The notes under the pieces are model-generated. The model ran no database searches. It saw only the letters and a list, made by a program, of their open reading frames with translations, and was not told where the DNA came from. Source: Melieria omissa (taxonomy: Eukaryota > Arthropoda > Insecta > Diptera > Ulidiidae). Taken from it: a stretch of 64,000 nucleotides of DNA. A program made the translations under genes and the position numbers. This document shows, one piece after another, positions 34,920-48,179 of this stretch; position 1 is the stretch's first letter; every line of letters begins with the position of its first letter. The DNA is taken from positions 106,463,486-106,527,485 of the forward strand of contig OZ020269.1 of NCBI GenBank assembly GCA_963971225.1. Direction: 5' to 3'.

Positions 34920-35835
34920 GATTTTGTGATTTATTAGTTTGACGTCAAGCTCAACGCTTAATCAAGCTTATTTCACATCAAGCTCGATGCCTTTTAATGA
35001 TTCAGTTTTATTTTTGTTTGACGTCAACTTCAACGCTTGATCAAGCTCATGCTTTACTTTGATGTGTGATCAAACTCATGTTTGATATCAAGCTCGATGT
35101 TTGATCAAGCTCATGTTTGACGTCAATCTAAATGCTTTATTAAGCTCAATATGTGATCAGGCTCATGTTTAATATCAATCTAAATGCTTCATCAAGCTTA
35201 ATATTTGATCAAGCTCATGTTTGACGTCAATCTCAATGTTTTGTCAAGTTCGTGCTTCACATCAAGCTCAATGTTTGATCAAGCTCATGTTTGACGTCAA
35301 TCTAAATGCTTTATCAAGCTCAATGTTCGATCAAGCTCATGTTTCACATCAAACTCAAGTTTTACATCAAACCCAATGTTTGATAAAGCTCATGTTTCAC
35401 ATTAATTTAGATGGCTCAATGTTTGATAAAACTCATGTTTCATATGAAGCTTAGTGCTTGATCAATTTCATGTATCACATCAAGCTCAATGCTTGATCAA
35501 GTTCATGCTTCACATCTAGCTAAATGCTTCGTCAAAGTTAATGTTTTACATCAAGCTCAATGTTTGATGAAGCACATGTTTCACATGAATCTCAATATTT
35601 GATCAAGCTCATATTTTACATTAAGCTCAATGCTTGATCAAGTGCATATTTCACATCAATACAAATGCTTTATCAATCTCAACTTTTGATCAAGCTCATG
35701 CTTGACGTTAAGCTTAATGTTTGATCAAGCTCATATTTTACTCCAAGCTCAATGTGTGATTAAGCTCATGTTTTCCGTCAATCTAAGTGCTTCATCAAGT
35801 TCAATGTTCGATGTGAAACTCAATGTTTGATGTTT
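34920..35835. repeat. Short tandem array of TCAAGCTC units
   Basis: Alternating phrases TTTGATCAAGCTCATGTTTG, ACGTCAATCTAAATGCTTTA and TCAAGCTCAATGTTTGATCA recur every 30-60 bp. The boundaries are sharp against unique sequence on the right (35840). Confidence 0.9.
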
Positions 35836-36900
35836 GAGAGAGCATTTTTTACTGCTGCTTTACTGCCACTGCTGGTTGCCATAATTTAGCTTCAGGAAGA
35901 TAAAATTTTCGACCAAGGTTGTCGCTCAAATGTCACAATCTAATTAATCAAATAGTGCAATGATTTTTTCCGCAACAAAAATAAACTTTTTATTGCTAGA
36001 ATTGAAACAGAAGGAATTGCTTGATGGCTTCATGAAGGAAGTCAACATGAATTCACTAAATCAAACTAATGTTCACATTAAACGATATTCGCGTTCAAGT
36101 GTCTTTTCATTTACGTCTAATTGTCTCATAAAAATATTATTATAAAAAAACAACAACAATAACAAAAACAGAATCAAAAGTTAAATAGTCAACAAAAACT
36201 AAGCGCGAGTTCACTCTCGTTTAAGCGATCACAAAACAAAGGAACTAAACAAAGCGAAGCGCGCGCACATTTAAGCACTCGACTGCATACTTATTATCAT
36301 CTCTGTTATTGTTGTTGTTGTTTTTGTTGTAATGTTATTTAATATTAAAAAAGAAGAAGAAAATATTCATATAATTCTGTAAACAGTCCATTTAGCAGAG
36401 TAAATAAGCAGACGTTTTCAACTTGAAACGAAAAGTGAACTTGAGAATTCCATTAGAGTTCGTAAAGTGTGTGTCTGTCCGCAGAGCCGGCACACTGTCT
36501 AAGCCAGACAACGTCATTGGCCAACTAGAAAATGTCCTTGTTATCAAGAAATCAAACAACAACAAAGCATTTGATTTGTGTGCATAAATTCAGTTTCAAG
36601 TTGAAGTTGAAGTTGAAGGCGGTAACGACTGGCTATCAATGTTGGCTTAGGGTTACATGACATTAAAATAATCGACAGTATCTGTTGGGCTGTCGGGGCC
36701 ACATTTTCCGTTGCAGATGGCTTGCGTGACAACATGCAATTTCTTTGTCATGTTGTTGTTGTTGTTAGTGTTGTTTTATTTCTAAGAAATAGTCAATGCA
36801 TGAAGGTTGTGGTTATTGAAGCTGGAAATAAAACCATTTCATTCATTGAGAAAAAAATAAGAGTGAAGAGGTATTTGCACTAAAAGTCGTTTGGTACAAC
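35836..36900. other. Stretch upstream of Ptr, no gene recognised
   Basis: Mixed sequence with (AAC)n near 36150 and a somewhat GC-rich, CG-containing patch at 36200-36290 and 36430-36530. It could hold a Ptr 5' UTR exon or promoter, but I see no defining signal. Confidence 0.4.
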
Positions 36901-37935
36901 TAGGATAGACCTTCGCTACAATAATCAGAACTAAGGTTAAGATAACCAAAACTTTAGGTAAGACAGTCCGACTTTAATTTAAGATAAACAAGCCTTTGGT
37001 TGAGGCAATCAGACTTTTCATTCAAGATAACCAAACCGTTGACTGAGGCAAAGAGACCTTCAGCTTATACAATCAGACAGATAACCAAACCTTTGGTTGA
37101 GAAAACCAGACAATCAGTTAAGACAAGCAAACTTTCATTTCAGATAAACAAACCTTTGATTGAGACAACTGGACCTTCAGCTGAGACAATCAGACTTTCA
37201 TTTAACATAATCAAACTTGCGGTTGAGACAACTGGACCTTCAACTAAGACCGTCAGACTTTCATTCAAGATAAACAAACCTTTGGTTGAGACAACTGGAC
37301 CTTCAGCTAAGACAATCAGACTTTTCATTTAAGATAAACAAACCTTTGATTGAGACAACTGGACCTTCAGCTGAGACAAACAAACTTTCATTTAAGATAA
37401 TCAAACCTTTGATTGAGCCAACCAGACCTTCAGCTAAGACAATCAGACTTTATTTTAAGATAAAAAACCTTTTGTTGAGGCAACCAGACCTTCAAAAAAG
37501 ACGATCAAACTTTCATTTGAGATAAACAAACCTTTGGTTTTGACAACCGGACCTTCAGCTGAGACAATCTGACTTTCATTTAAGATGAGCAAACCTTTAG
37601 TTGAGACAACCGGACCTTCAGCTGAGACAGTCAGAGTTTCATTTAAGATAAACAAACCTTTGATTGAGACAACTGGACCTTCAGCTGAGACAAACAAACT
37701 TTCATTTAAGATAATCAAACCCTTGGTTGAGACAACTGGACCTTCAGCTAAGACAATCAGACTTTCATTCAAGATAAATAAACCTTTGGTTGAGAAAACC
37801 AGACCTTCAGTTAAGACAATCAGACTTTCATTGAAGATAACCAAAGCTTTGACTGAGGCAAAGAGACCTTCAGCTGAGATAATCAGACTTTCATTTGGGA
37901 TAAACAAACTTTTGATTGCGACAAGCAGACCTTCG
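36900..37935. repeat. 63-bp minisatellite
   Basis: About 16 units of the pattern ACAACTGGACCTTCAGCTGA, GACAATCAGACTTTCATTTA, AGATAAACAAACCTTTGGTTG. Because 63 is divisible by three, each strand stays open in one frame through several units (plus 37585-37956, minus 37455-37907), giving 21-residue repeats. Indels in other units shift the frame, arguing against a protein. The right part (from 37387) is included in the 4.2-kb duplication. Confidence 0.93.
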
Positions 37936-38304
37936 AGTTACGTAATCATAAAGTAGGATGTCAATGACACGAGACATTCTGTTAAGTCTCTCATAAATTA
38001 CATCTTTTTCAAATCGGAATATAAAATTTAGAGTTCTTACATCAAGGCTTGTTTGTTACTTTCCATGACATCTTCAGGTAAATGTTGTAGGCAGTACAAT
38101 TAACTGCTTAAAGCAGCTAGCAGCTTTGCAAAAACGCACACGCACGCACGTACAAGTACAAACACACACACATATGCTAATAGAAGCGACTCGATGAAGC
38201 CACAAATCACATGAAGCTGCTGTCTGGAATGTCAAAGTGCAGCTGCGTGGCAGCAGTGGCCGCTGGTAGCTAACCTTGTGCGTCTCATTGATAGCAAATG
38301 TGTT

Positions 38305-38757
38305 AAAGGTTTTTTTTTTAATTGCAAAAACTTATTTATGCTTTTAAATAAAGTGAAAACCATTTCTTGGTTTACAAAAAAATAAAAAAAAATTTTTTCT
38401 ATGCTTCATTGAGCAAAATTTAGAACTCAACTTGCACTTTAATTTTATTTTTAGTTTTTTTTTTAATGTTTATTTTAAATGCCGTTTTTTTAATTGAAAT
38501 GACTTGTTTATGCTTTTAAATAAAGTAAAAACCATTTGTTAGTTTAAAAAAAATTAAAAAAAAAATTGTTCCTATGCTTCATTAAGCAAAATTTAGAACT
38601 CAACTTGCACTTTAATTTAATTTTAATTTGTTTTTTATTTTTTTATTTTAAATGCCGTTTTTTTTAATTGAAATGACTTGTTTGTACTTTTAAATAAAGT
38701 GACGACCATTCCTTAGTTTCTACCAAAAAAAAAATATTTCCTATGCTTCATGAAGCT
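38305..38757. repeat. Triplicated unit of about 172 bp (copy 1)
   Basis: Three tandem copies, starting near 38309, 38480 and 38653, of a unit with TTTTTTTAATTGAAATGACT, TTTAAATAAAGTGAAAACCA and CTATGCTTCATTGAGCAAAA. The third copy is cut short. The whole set is repeated at 42505-42957. Confidence 0.8.
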
Positions 38758-40299
38758 TGCACTTTCAATTGGTTGCAGATGCTGCTTTGTCTCTTTGTCT
38801 CTCTGTCTGTATGTCTATTTGTTTATTTGTTTTTATAAAGTTTTGTTATTGTCCATGTCAGCCAGCGCCATTTCCGCCACTCAACGTCCAGCATTTTGGT
38901 TTGTTGGTTAATTGCCGCTTGAAATTGAAATCCACTGCAGCGAAATAAAAATCACGCATACGCCATGTTGAACCACCTTGAAGTATTTCAGTTTAGATTT
39001 GCAAGTGCTACACTTGAATGCTGAATGAATTTTTCGTTATACTTTTTGCTTTTAATTGCTGACACACATACAGCGGTTTGTTTATATGTGTGTGTGTGTG
39101 CGAGCTGCCAACTTCAATTGCAAATTTTAATTATGGTCATATTTTGCTTGGGTTTATTTACACAAATTACTGTGAATTAAACTGATTTAACAGCCTGTTG
39201 CTGTTGCGGTATAAGAAAAAACTAAAAAAAAAACAAAATGCCACTTACAACAACAAAAGCAGCGGCATTAAAATGACGACCTTTCAAGTCTGGCCAATGG
39301 CCAAGTGTTGCCGCTGCGAGCCATGGCTGACAGTTTTTGCATAGATACAGATTTTTTTTTTGTTTAAAGTGTGTGTGAGAGTGTTATAGGTGTTTGTTGT
39401 TGGTTTTAATGCTGGCAACTGATTTGTGCATATTGCCTTTGAACACGTTTTACTCATAAAATTTTTTCAATTTATTTGTTTAAAGTCCAAAAACTTTGAG
39501 TTCGAATGCATTATTTGTATATAGTTGAAATTTTGTTTTTTAATTTTTAGTTTTTTATAACTGCTAAACATATTTAAAATATAACGTTTTTTTGATCAAC
39601 ACACAACCAATGTTTGACTGGTTTTTGTTGATTGTCCACTTATTTGCGTCAACTGTAAAATAACTCAAATGCTAATTAAAAAGTTTGCATTTGTGGTTTG
39701 CATAGACGGCCAATGATTTTGAACATTTGCATGATTTGGTCAAATATTAATAATTAATAATAAATTAACAAACTGCTAAAATCAATGCGAAAAAAATACG
39801 AAAATTTTAGGTTACAGAAAATGGTTTCAATTAAGTCGAATGTTAGGCAGAATATTAAGTAAAATGAAATATGACACTAATTTTTTCAAAATCTAAAATA
39901 AAATAGTTTTTCATTGAGCGAGTTTTTAGTAATTGGAAAATTGTTGACATAGAGTATTTTTTGCGATGTGAAAATTATCTAGAAAAGATTTATCTAGAAA
40001 ATTATATATTAATTCATCTTAAAAGTTCTTAGGCCTCGCAGTTGCCTTTGCGACCAAGAATCTAATACATATTGATTCATGATTTATCTGCTACATTGTT
40101 GAGAAGGCAACAACAATCAAACAAAGGCTTTCATGTGTTCGATAAACAAGCAAAGGACTTGAATGCTGCCTGGTATTTGAGTAAATGTGAATGTTTACAT
40201 TACGTATTTAGTTAGTTTAGTGAAATCCATTTCAAGGCCTACAGTATGACCTCTACTTGACCCCGAAAGATGTTCCAGAAATCAAGTAGGCAAAGTGAG

Positions 40300-40640
40300 A
40301 ATATTATGGCGTTTTTTCTCTCTCCGTCCAGGAGAGTTAGGAAGGACACAGCACTTTCTTCCTTCTAGGAAGGCTGACTTCGTTCCCTTGGGTCAAGATT
40401 CCTTACGAAACTGACTAGCGGGGCGAGCGTCGAAACGCTGATTTGCTTTTTATAAACCTGCTTTGTTATGAGGTGGAACTGGTTGGTCCTGGATTGAGAC
40501 GAGTTTGAGAAGAGATTCACAATGGGCCACTCTGGTCTCCGAGCGAAAGTGACGTACATAGCTTTTCCTATATAATCTAACCTAACCTATTCCTTGCAGC
40601 ACACACTCTTCTCTACTTAATGTAATAATAGGTTAGGTTC
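40300..40640. mobile_element. Possible LINE 3' end (copy 1; repeated 4200 bp to the right)
   Basis: A GC-richer segment ending in TATATAATCTAACCTAACCT, a terminus common in fly non-LTR elements. A 64-codon minus-strand frame (40365-40559) has no domain I can name. The same segment is at 44500-44840. Confidence 0.3.
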
Positions 40641-41586
40641 TATTCTCACCTCAATCTGGAGCATATCTCACAACTAATCCCAATTCTAACTAAACTTTGA
40701 ACCATCTCTTATGATGTTAAATCCTTAGTCAATTCCTTTTTTGGGTTCCCTCCTCTCTGTTGGAGGAAGTGCTTTCGATATTCGCTATTAAAACTCTGCT
40801 CATAATTTTTTGCCTCAATTGCTGAAATACCTTAAAATTTATTCAAGGTGTTGAAAAGTGAAACTTTCATCTCGTTGACTGATAAGTTTTTGCAATCAAA
40901 CATTACAAGCGGATGTTTGCTCGTCTCATATTATATAAGAATTGCATGATAAATGACAAATATTTGCAACACACAAATAAGTAACTTTTGTTGTTTGTAT
41001 TTTTTATTATCATTGATATTGTAATGCAACGAATAGCGACAGCAGATATAAGCAACAATTGGCCCAATTTTAAAAGTAAATAAAGTATGAAATTTTTAAG
41101 TGGCAAACACTCAATGTGCAGTCAACATATGAAAAGCAGACAACAGCATAAGAAGAAGAAAAATAAGAAAAATAAGAAAAATAAGAAAATGTGAAAAAAG
41201 AAGATGCTATACAAGAAGAAGAAGAAGAAGCATAAATATGCATATTTGCCATGTGTGGCGATGTGGTGTTGTGTACTCGAAACCCAAATAATCAGCAAAG
41301 TGTGCAGAAAAGCATAAAAAACCACAACAACAACAATCAACCAATACAACTGGCCAACGAATACAACGAAAGTGAAAAGCAAAAGCAACAAAAATTTACA
41401 ACAACAAAAAAATAAAAAAAAAATAACTAATTCGTAGTCACGCAGCTGACTGCAATGCATTTAATTTGCGGCGTTTATCATACAAATTTGTTGTTGTTAT
41501 ATATGGTTGTTGTTGATATGATGGCATTTTTAGTGCCAATGAAGTGTTGTTGTTGTTATATTGCTTGTTGGTGCCGCTGTCAGCCC

Positions 41587-44500
41587 TTCATTTAAGATAA
41601 TCAAACCTTTGATTGAGCCAACCAGACCTTCAGCTAAGACAATCAGACTTTATTTTAAGATAAAAAACCTTTTGTTGAGGCAACCAGACCTTCAAAAAAG
41701 ACGATCAAACTTTCATTTGAGATAAACAAACCTTTGGTTTTGACAACCGGACCTTCAGCTGAGACAATCTGACTTTCATTTAAGATGAGCAAACCTTTAG
41801 TTGAGACAACCGGACCTTCAGCTGAGACAGTCAGAGTTTCATTTAAGATAAACAAACCTTTGATTGAGACAACTGGACCTTCAGCTGAGACAAACAAACT
41901 TTCATTTAAGATAATCAAACCCTTGGTTGAGACAACTGGACCTTCAGCTAAGACAATCAGACTTTCATTCAAGATAAATAAACCTTTGGTTGAGAAAACC
42001 AGACCTTCAGTTAAGACAATCAGACTTTCATTGAAGATAACCAAAGCTTTGACTGAGGCAAAGAGACCTTCAGCTGAGATAATCAGACTTTCATTTGGGA
42101 TAAACAAACTTTTGATTGCGACAAGCAGACCTTCGAGTTACGTAATCATAAAGTAGGATGTCAATGACACGAGACATTCTGTTAAGTCTCTCATAAATTA
42201 CATCTTTTTCAAATCGGAATATAAAATTTAGAGTTCTTACATCAAGGCTTGTTTGTTACTTTCCATGACATCTTCAGGTAAATGTTGTAGGCAGTACAAT
42301 TAACTGCTTAAAGCAGCTAGCAGCTTTGCAAAAACGCACACGCACGCACGTACAAGTACAAACACACACACATATGCTAATAGAAGCGACTCGATGAAGC
42401 CACAAATCACATGAAGCTGCTGTCTGGAATGTCAAAGTGCAGCTGCGTGGCAGCAGTGGCCGCTGGTAGCTAACCTTGTGCGTCTCATTGATAGCAAATG
42501 TGTTAAAGGTTTTTTTTTTAATTGCAAAAACTTATTTATGCTTTTAAATAAAGTGAAAACCATTTCTTGGTTTACAAAAAAATAAAAAAAAATTTTTTCT
42601 ATGCTTCATTGAGCAAAATTTAGAACTCAACTTGCACTTTAATTTTATTTTTAGTTTTTTTTTTAATGTTTATTTTAAATGCCGTTTTTTTAATTGAAAT
42701 GACTTGTTTATGCTTTTAAATAAAGTAAAAACCATTTGTTAGTTTAAAAAAAATTAAAAAAAAAATTGTTCCTATGCTTCATTAAGCAAAATTTAGAACT
42801 CAACTTGCACTTTAATTTAATTTTAATTTGTTTTTTATTTTTTTATTTTAAATGCCGTTTTTTTTAATTGAAATGACTTGTTTGTACTTTTAAATAAAGT
42901 GACGACCATTCCTTAGTTTCTACCAAAAAAAAAATATTTCCTATGCTTCATGAAGCTTGCACTTTCAATTGGTTGCAGATGCTGCTTTGTCTCTTTGTCT
43001 CTCTGTCTGTATGTCTATTTGTTTATTTGTTTTTATAAAGTTTTGTTATTGTCCATGTCAGCCAGCGCCATTTCCGCCACTCAACGTCCAGCATTTTGGT
43101 TTGTTGGTTAATTGCCGCTTGAAATTGAAATCCACTGCAGCGAAATAAAAATCACGCATACGCCATGTTGAACCACCTTGAAGTATTTCAGTTTAGATTT
43201 GCAAGTGCTACACTTGAATGCTGAATGAATTTTTCGTTATACTTTTTGCTTTTAATTGCTGACACACATACAGCGGTTTGTTTATATGTGTGTGTGTGTG
43301 CGAGCTGCCAACTTCAATTGCAAATTTTAATTATGGTCATATTTTGCTTGGGTTTATTTACACAAATTACTGTGAATTAAACTGATTTAACAGCCTGTTG
43401 CTGTTGCGGTATAAGAAAAAACTAAAAAAAAAACAAAATGCCACTTACAACAACAAAAGCAGCGGCATTAAAATGACGACCTTTCAAGTCTGGCCAATGG
43501 CCAAGTGTTGCCGCTGCGAGCCATGGCTGACAGTTTTTGCATAGATACAGATTTTTTTTTTGTTTAAAGTGTGTGTGAGAGTGTTATAGGTGTTTGTTGT
43601 TGGTTTTAATGCTGGCAACTGATTTGTGCATATTGCCTTTGAACACGTTTTACTCATAAAATTTTTTCAATTTATTTGTTTAAAGTCCAAAAACTTTGAG
43701 TTCGAATGCATTATTTGTATATAGTTGAAATTTTGTTTTTTAATTTTTAGTTTTTTATAACTGCTAAACATATTTAAAATATAACGTTTTTTTGATCAAC
43801 ACACAACCAATGTTTGACTGGTTTTTGTTGATTGTCCACTTATTTGCGTCAACTGTAAAATAACTCAAATGCTAATTAAAAAGTTTGCATTTGTGGTTTG
43901 CATAGACGGCCAATGATTTTGAACATTTGCATGATTTGGTCAAATATTAATAATTAATAATAAATTAACAAACTGCTAAAATCAATGCGAAAAAAATACG
44001 AAAATTTTAGGTTACAGAAAATGGTTTCAATTAAGTCGAATGTTAGGCAGAATATTAAGTAAAATGAAATATGACACTAATTTTTTCAAAATCTAAAATA
44101 AAATAGTTTTTCATTGAGCGAGTTTTTAGTAATTGGAAAATTGTTGACATAGAGTATTTTTTGCGATGTGAAAATTATCTAGAAAAGATTTATCTAGAAA
44201 ATTATATATTAATTCATCTTAAAAGTTCTTAGGCCTCGCAGTTGCCTTTGCGACCAAGAATCTAATACATATTGATTCATGATTTATCTGCTACATTGTT
44301 GAGAAGGCAACAACAATCAAACAAAGGCTTTCATGTGTTCGATAAACAAGCAAAGGACTTGAATGCTGCCTGGTATTTGAGTAAATGTGAATGTTTACAT
44401 TACGTATTTAGTTAGTTTAGTGAAATCCATTTCAAGGCCTACAGTATGACCTCTACTTGACCCCGAAAGATGTTCCAGAAATCAAGTAGGCAAAGTGAGA

Positions 44501-45786
44501 ATATTATGGCGTTTTTTCTCTCTCCGTCCAGGAGAGTTAGGAAGGACACAGCACTTTCTTCCTTCTAGGAAGGCTGACTTCGTTCCCTTGGGTCAAGATT
44601 CCTTACGAAACTGACTAGCGGGGCGAGCGTCGAAACGCTGATTTGCTTTTTATAAACCTGCTTTGTTATGAGGTGGAACTGGTTGGTCCTGGATTGAGAC
44701 GAGTTTGAGAAGAGATTCACAATGGGCCACTCTGGTCTCCGAGCGAAAGTGACGTACATAGCTTTTCCTATATAATCTAACCTAACCTATTCCTTGCAGC
44801 ACACACTCTTCTCTACTTAATGTAATAATAGGTTAGGTTCTATTCTCACCTCAATCTGGAGCATATCTCACAACTAATCCCAATTCTAACTAAACTTTGA
44901 ACCATCTCTTATGATGTTAAATCCTTAGTCAATTCCTTTTTTGGGTTCCCTCCTCTCTGTTGGAGGAAGTGCTTTCGATATTCGCTATTAAAACTCTGCT
45001 CATAATTTTTTGCCTCAATTGCTGAAATACCTTAAAATTTATTCAAGGTGTTGAAAAGTGAAACTTTCATCTCGTTGACTGATAAGTTTTTGCAATCAAA
45101 CATTACAAGCGGATGTTTGCTCGTCTCATATTATATAAGAATTGCATGATAAATGACAAATATTTGCAACACACAAATAAGTAACTTTTGTTGTTTGTAT
45201 TTTTTATTATCATTGATATTGTAATGCAACGAATAGCGACAGCAGATATAAGCAACAATTGGCCCAATTTTAAAAGTAAATAAAGTATGAAATTTTTAAG
45301 TGGCAAACACTCAATGTGCAGTCAACATATGAAAAGCAGACAACAGCATAAGAAGAAGAAAAATAAGAAAAATAAGAAAAATAAGAAAATGTGAAAAAAG
45401 AAGATGCTATACAAGAAGAAGAAGAAGAAGCATAAATATGCATATTTGCCATGTGTGGCGATGTGGTGTTGTGTACTCGAAACCCAAATAATCAGCAAAG
45501 TGTGCAGAAAAGCATAAAAAACCACAACAACAACAATCAACCAATACAACTGGCCAACGAATACAACGAAAGTGAAAAGCAAAAGCAACAAAAATTTACA
45601 ACAACAAAAAAATAAAAAAAAAATAACTAATTCGTAGTCACGCAGCTGACTGCAATGCATTTAATTTGCGGCGTTTATCATACAAATTTGTTGTTGTTAT
45701 ATATGGTTGTTGTTGATATGATGGCATTTTTAGTGCCAATGAAGTGTTGTTGTTGTTATATTGCTTGTTGGTGCCGCTGTCAGCCC
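41587..45786. repeat. 4200-bp tandem duplication, copy 2
   Basis: The second copy begins TTCATTTAAGATAATCAAAC and ends GCTGTCAGCCC, after which the sequence continues as ACAACCTTGCACTGG, not as the minisatellite. No differences from copy 1 were seen. No gene lies inside either copy. Confidence 0.97.
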
Positions 45787-45787
45787 T

Positions 45788-47639
45788 ACAACCTTGCACT
45801 GGCCCCGCAAAGCGCTAAAATTTACAATCACAAACGGCGCATGCGTTGGCCAGGAGTGAGGAGGCGAGAGCGGGCTGAGTTGCTTTGGCGCATTGACGAC
45901 ACAGTCAGCCCAAAAATTAGATGCATTTAGTGACTGTTAATGCCACAGACAAGTTTTGTGAAAGACACACACACAGGCAAAGTGTGTGTAAGCAAGTTGT
46001 GACAACTCAATTAAGGCAAAACGGCGCAACTCGCCTCGTTTGCTGCAGCGCATTTCGGCAAACACATCACAGTTATGCGCTGAGCGGTACTTTTTGTAAT
46101 GATCACAACCGCACACACATACACACACACTGCAACTGAGATTTGTTGACTGCATGTGTGGTCATTAATGAACTCTCGACCGGTTGGCTCGCACTGAAAG
46201 TTGACAGTTGGCATTTGCACTTTGCTCTGCTGCGCGTTTCGATTATGAAAATTATGTTCAAATGTTATTGACATTGTTGTTGTTGTTGTGGGTTTTATGT
46301 CTCAAGCGGCTCACATGAAATGTTTGAAAATTTCAAAATTTCAAATTTTTCAAATCAAAAAACTCTTCCAGCAAAAAACTGTTTAATCTTCAACACTGTG
46401 TTGTGCGTTTGTGTCTTGAGTCTTTTGATTTTTTTAATCACTCTTTTGGGGTTTTTTTCTGAAATGTTTGCATGTTGTGCGAGAAATTGCAGCAACCAAC
46501 ACGAACAGCATTCGAGCGTGTGTAATGTTGATAAATGGGACGTGTTAGTCATTTAATGTAAAATGTAATTAGGGTTTGGCAGAGCGTTGTGAGCTCGACT
46601 CGACTGAGCTAAAATGGCAATTTTCAAAGCGTGGCGGCCATTTATGAAATGAAAAATAAACAAAATTGCAATATCTTCAATGTTAAGCAGTGAGCATGCT
46701 TTCGCTTTGGGTGCAGTTAGGTTCATGTTTCCACGCATTGCACTATGGCTGGGGGGCTTCAATGCAATGAGTGCCAAGTAAGAGTTGAGGAGAAGAGAAT
46801 GTGTATGGTGTGGATCTGCAGAGGTGATAATTAACTAAGCTGTTGAACACAGATTGCAGTTCATGTCTCTATTGGTGTCCATGAACATAAAGAAATCAAA
46901 CCCTCTAACCTTAAGGTTGCAGTTGTTGCAGTTGTTGGCCAACAAATCCAACAAATTAAAAAGAAAAATACTCTATACAAGTTTCCCCAAAACGTTGACT
47001 CTCCTTGTGGTTCATACTTTATCCAATGTTTTCACTAAGCGTGCAATAAATTAGGCCAAGCAATAAGCCCTCGGCTAACCTTTACTTAATGGCCTAAAGC
47101 AAAGTTGAGTTTTTATTTCATTACTGAACGTCAACACCAAATGTCTGACAATTTTATATATTTTTTTTTGCCCAACTACACTAAACAATAATTTACACTA
47201 TGCTTAGTGCTTACAAAACATTTTACATTTTGCTGTTGTTATTGTTTTTTGATTTTGTTATTTTGTTTTTGTCGTTTTAGTAAACCTTCATGCTCTGTCC
47301 TTGAGCCGAAATCAAAAGCGTGCCGTAAAAGTTTTATTAACAGAGAATATTAGGAAATATTTCATATGCAGCCAATGAACCATTTCGTTATGTTGGGTGA
47401 GTGTGAAGAATATTGGAAGCAAATTAAAAAATTAAAAATGAAAAAAAAAATATAATAACAAGTCAATGCAATGAATTAAGGGGAACAAATTATAATTAAA
47501 ACATAAATAAATTATAAATAAAATCATTTATTTTAAAATCAAAATTTAAAAAACAACAACAAAATCAAATAAAAATAAGTACCTATGAACTATAAAAAAA
47601 TTAAAACAAAAATAATAAAATCAAATACCTAAAATAAAA
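45788..47639. other. Intergenic stretch, no gene recognised
   Basis: Mixed sequence. It includes CA/GT runs near 45965 and 46110-46130 and (GTT) near 46275. Frames of 60-91 codons lack any domain. Confidence 0.5.
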
Positions 47640-47755
47640 CAAAATAAAATAATATAAAATAAAATAAAATAAAGTAAAATAAAATAAAATAAAATAAAAT
47701 AAAATAAAATAAAATAAAATAAAATAAAATAAAATAAAACAAAATAAAATAAAAT
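47640..47755. repeat. (AAAAT)n pentanucleotide array
   Basis: About 22 units of AAAAT with rare AAAGT/AAAAC variants. It sits in a wider A-rich region, 47400-48170. Confidence 0.92.
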
Positions 47756-48179
47756 AGCATAAATAAATAAAACATTAAAAAAATAATAATCTAATTAAAA
47801 AATAAAATTTGAACTATAAAACCAAATTAAAACAAAAAATAATAAATAACAAAAAACTAAGTAAACAAAAGAATTTGGAAACAAATGAATGAAAGAATTT
47901 ATATTTAAAATATAAATAAATTATAAATAAAATCATTTACTGAAAATTCAAAATTAAAAAAATTACAACAAAACCAAAATAAAAATAATCAAAATAATCT
48001 ACGAAGAAAAAATAAAATTTGAATAATAAACCAAAATTAAAACAAAAAGGAATAAATAAAAATAAATAATGACAAACTAAATAATCAAAGAAATTTAGAA
48101 ACTAATGCGAAGCAAAGCAAAATGAGAAAAATAAATAAAGACTTAAAATAAATAATTATGAAAATGTTAAATTTTAGAC

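Larger units (their letters stand above)
37387..41586. repeat. 4200-bp tandem duplication, copy 1
   Basis: The sequence from 37387 reappears at an offset of exactly 4200 bp. The left breakpoint is in the middle of the 63-bp minisatellite, the right one after GCTGTCAGCCC. The copies share a single T at the junction. In every line I compared the copies are identical, including poly(A)/poly(T) runs. Contents: half of the minisatellite, a triplicated 172-bp unit, CA/GT and AAG microsatellites, and a LINE-like tail. Confidence 0.97.

Noticed and set aside
410..37935. Possible CRISPR-like arrays
   Set aside because: The repeats are diverged tandem units without constant repeats and unique equal-length spacers, and the DNA is eukaryotic.
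37585..37956. 123-codon repetitive protein (and its exact copy at 41785-42156)
   Set aside because: Arises from the 63-bp minisatellite; neighbouring units are out of frame, there is no signal peptide or other domain, and the opposite strand is equally open.
41122..41460. 112-codon Phe/Leu-rich 'membrane protein' (and its copy at 45322-45660)
   Set aside because: Antisense of AAG/AAAAT microsatellite sequence; the hydrophobicity is a by-product of T-rich codons.
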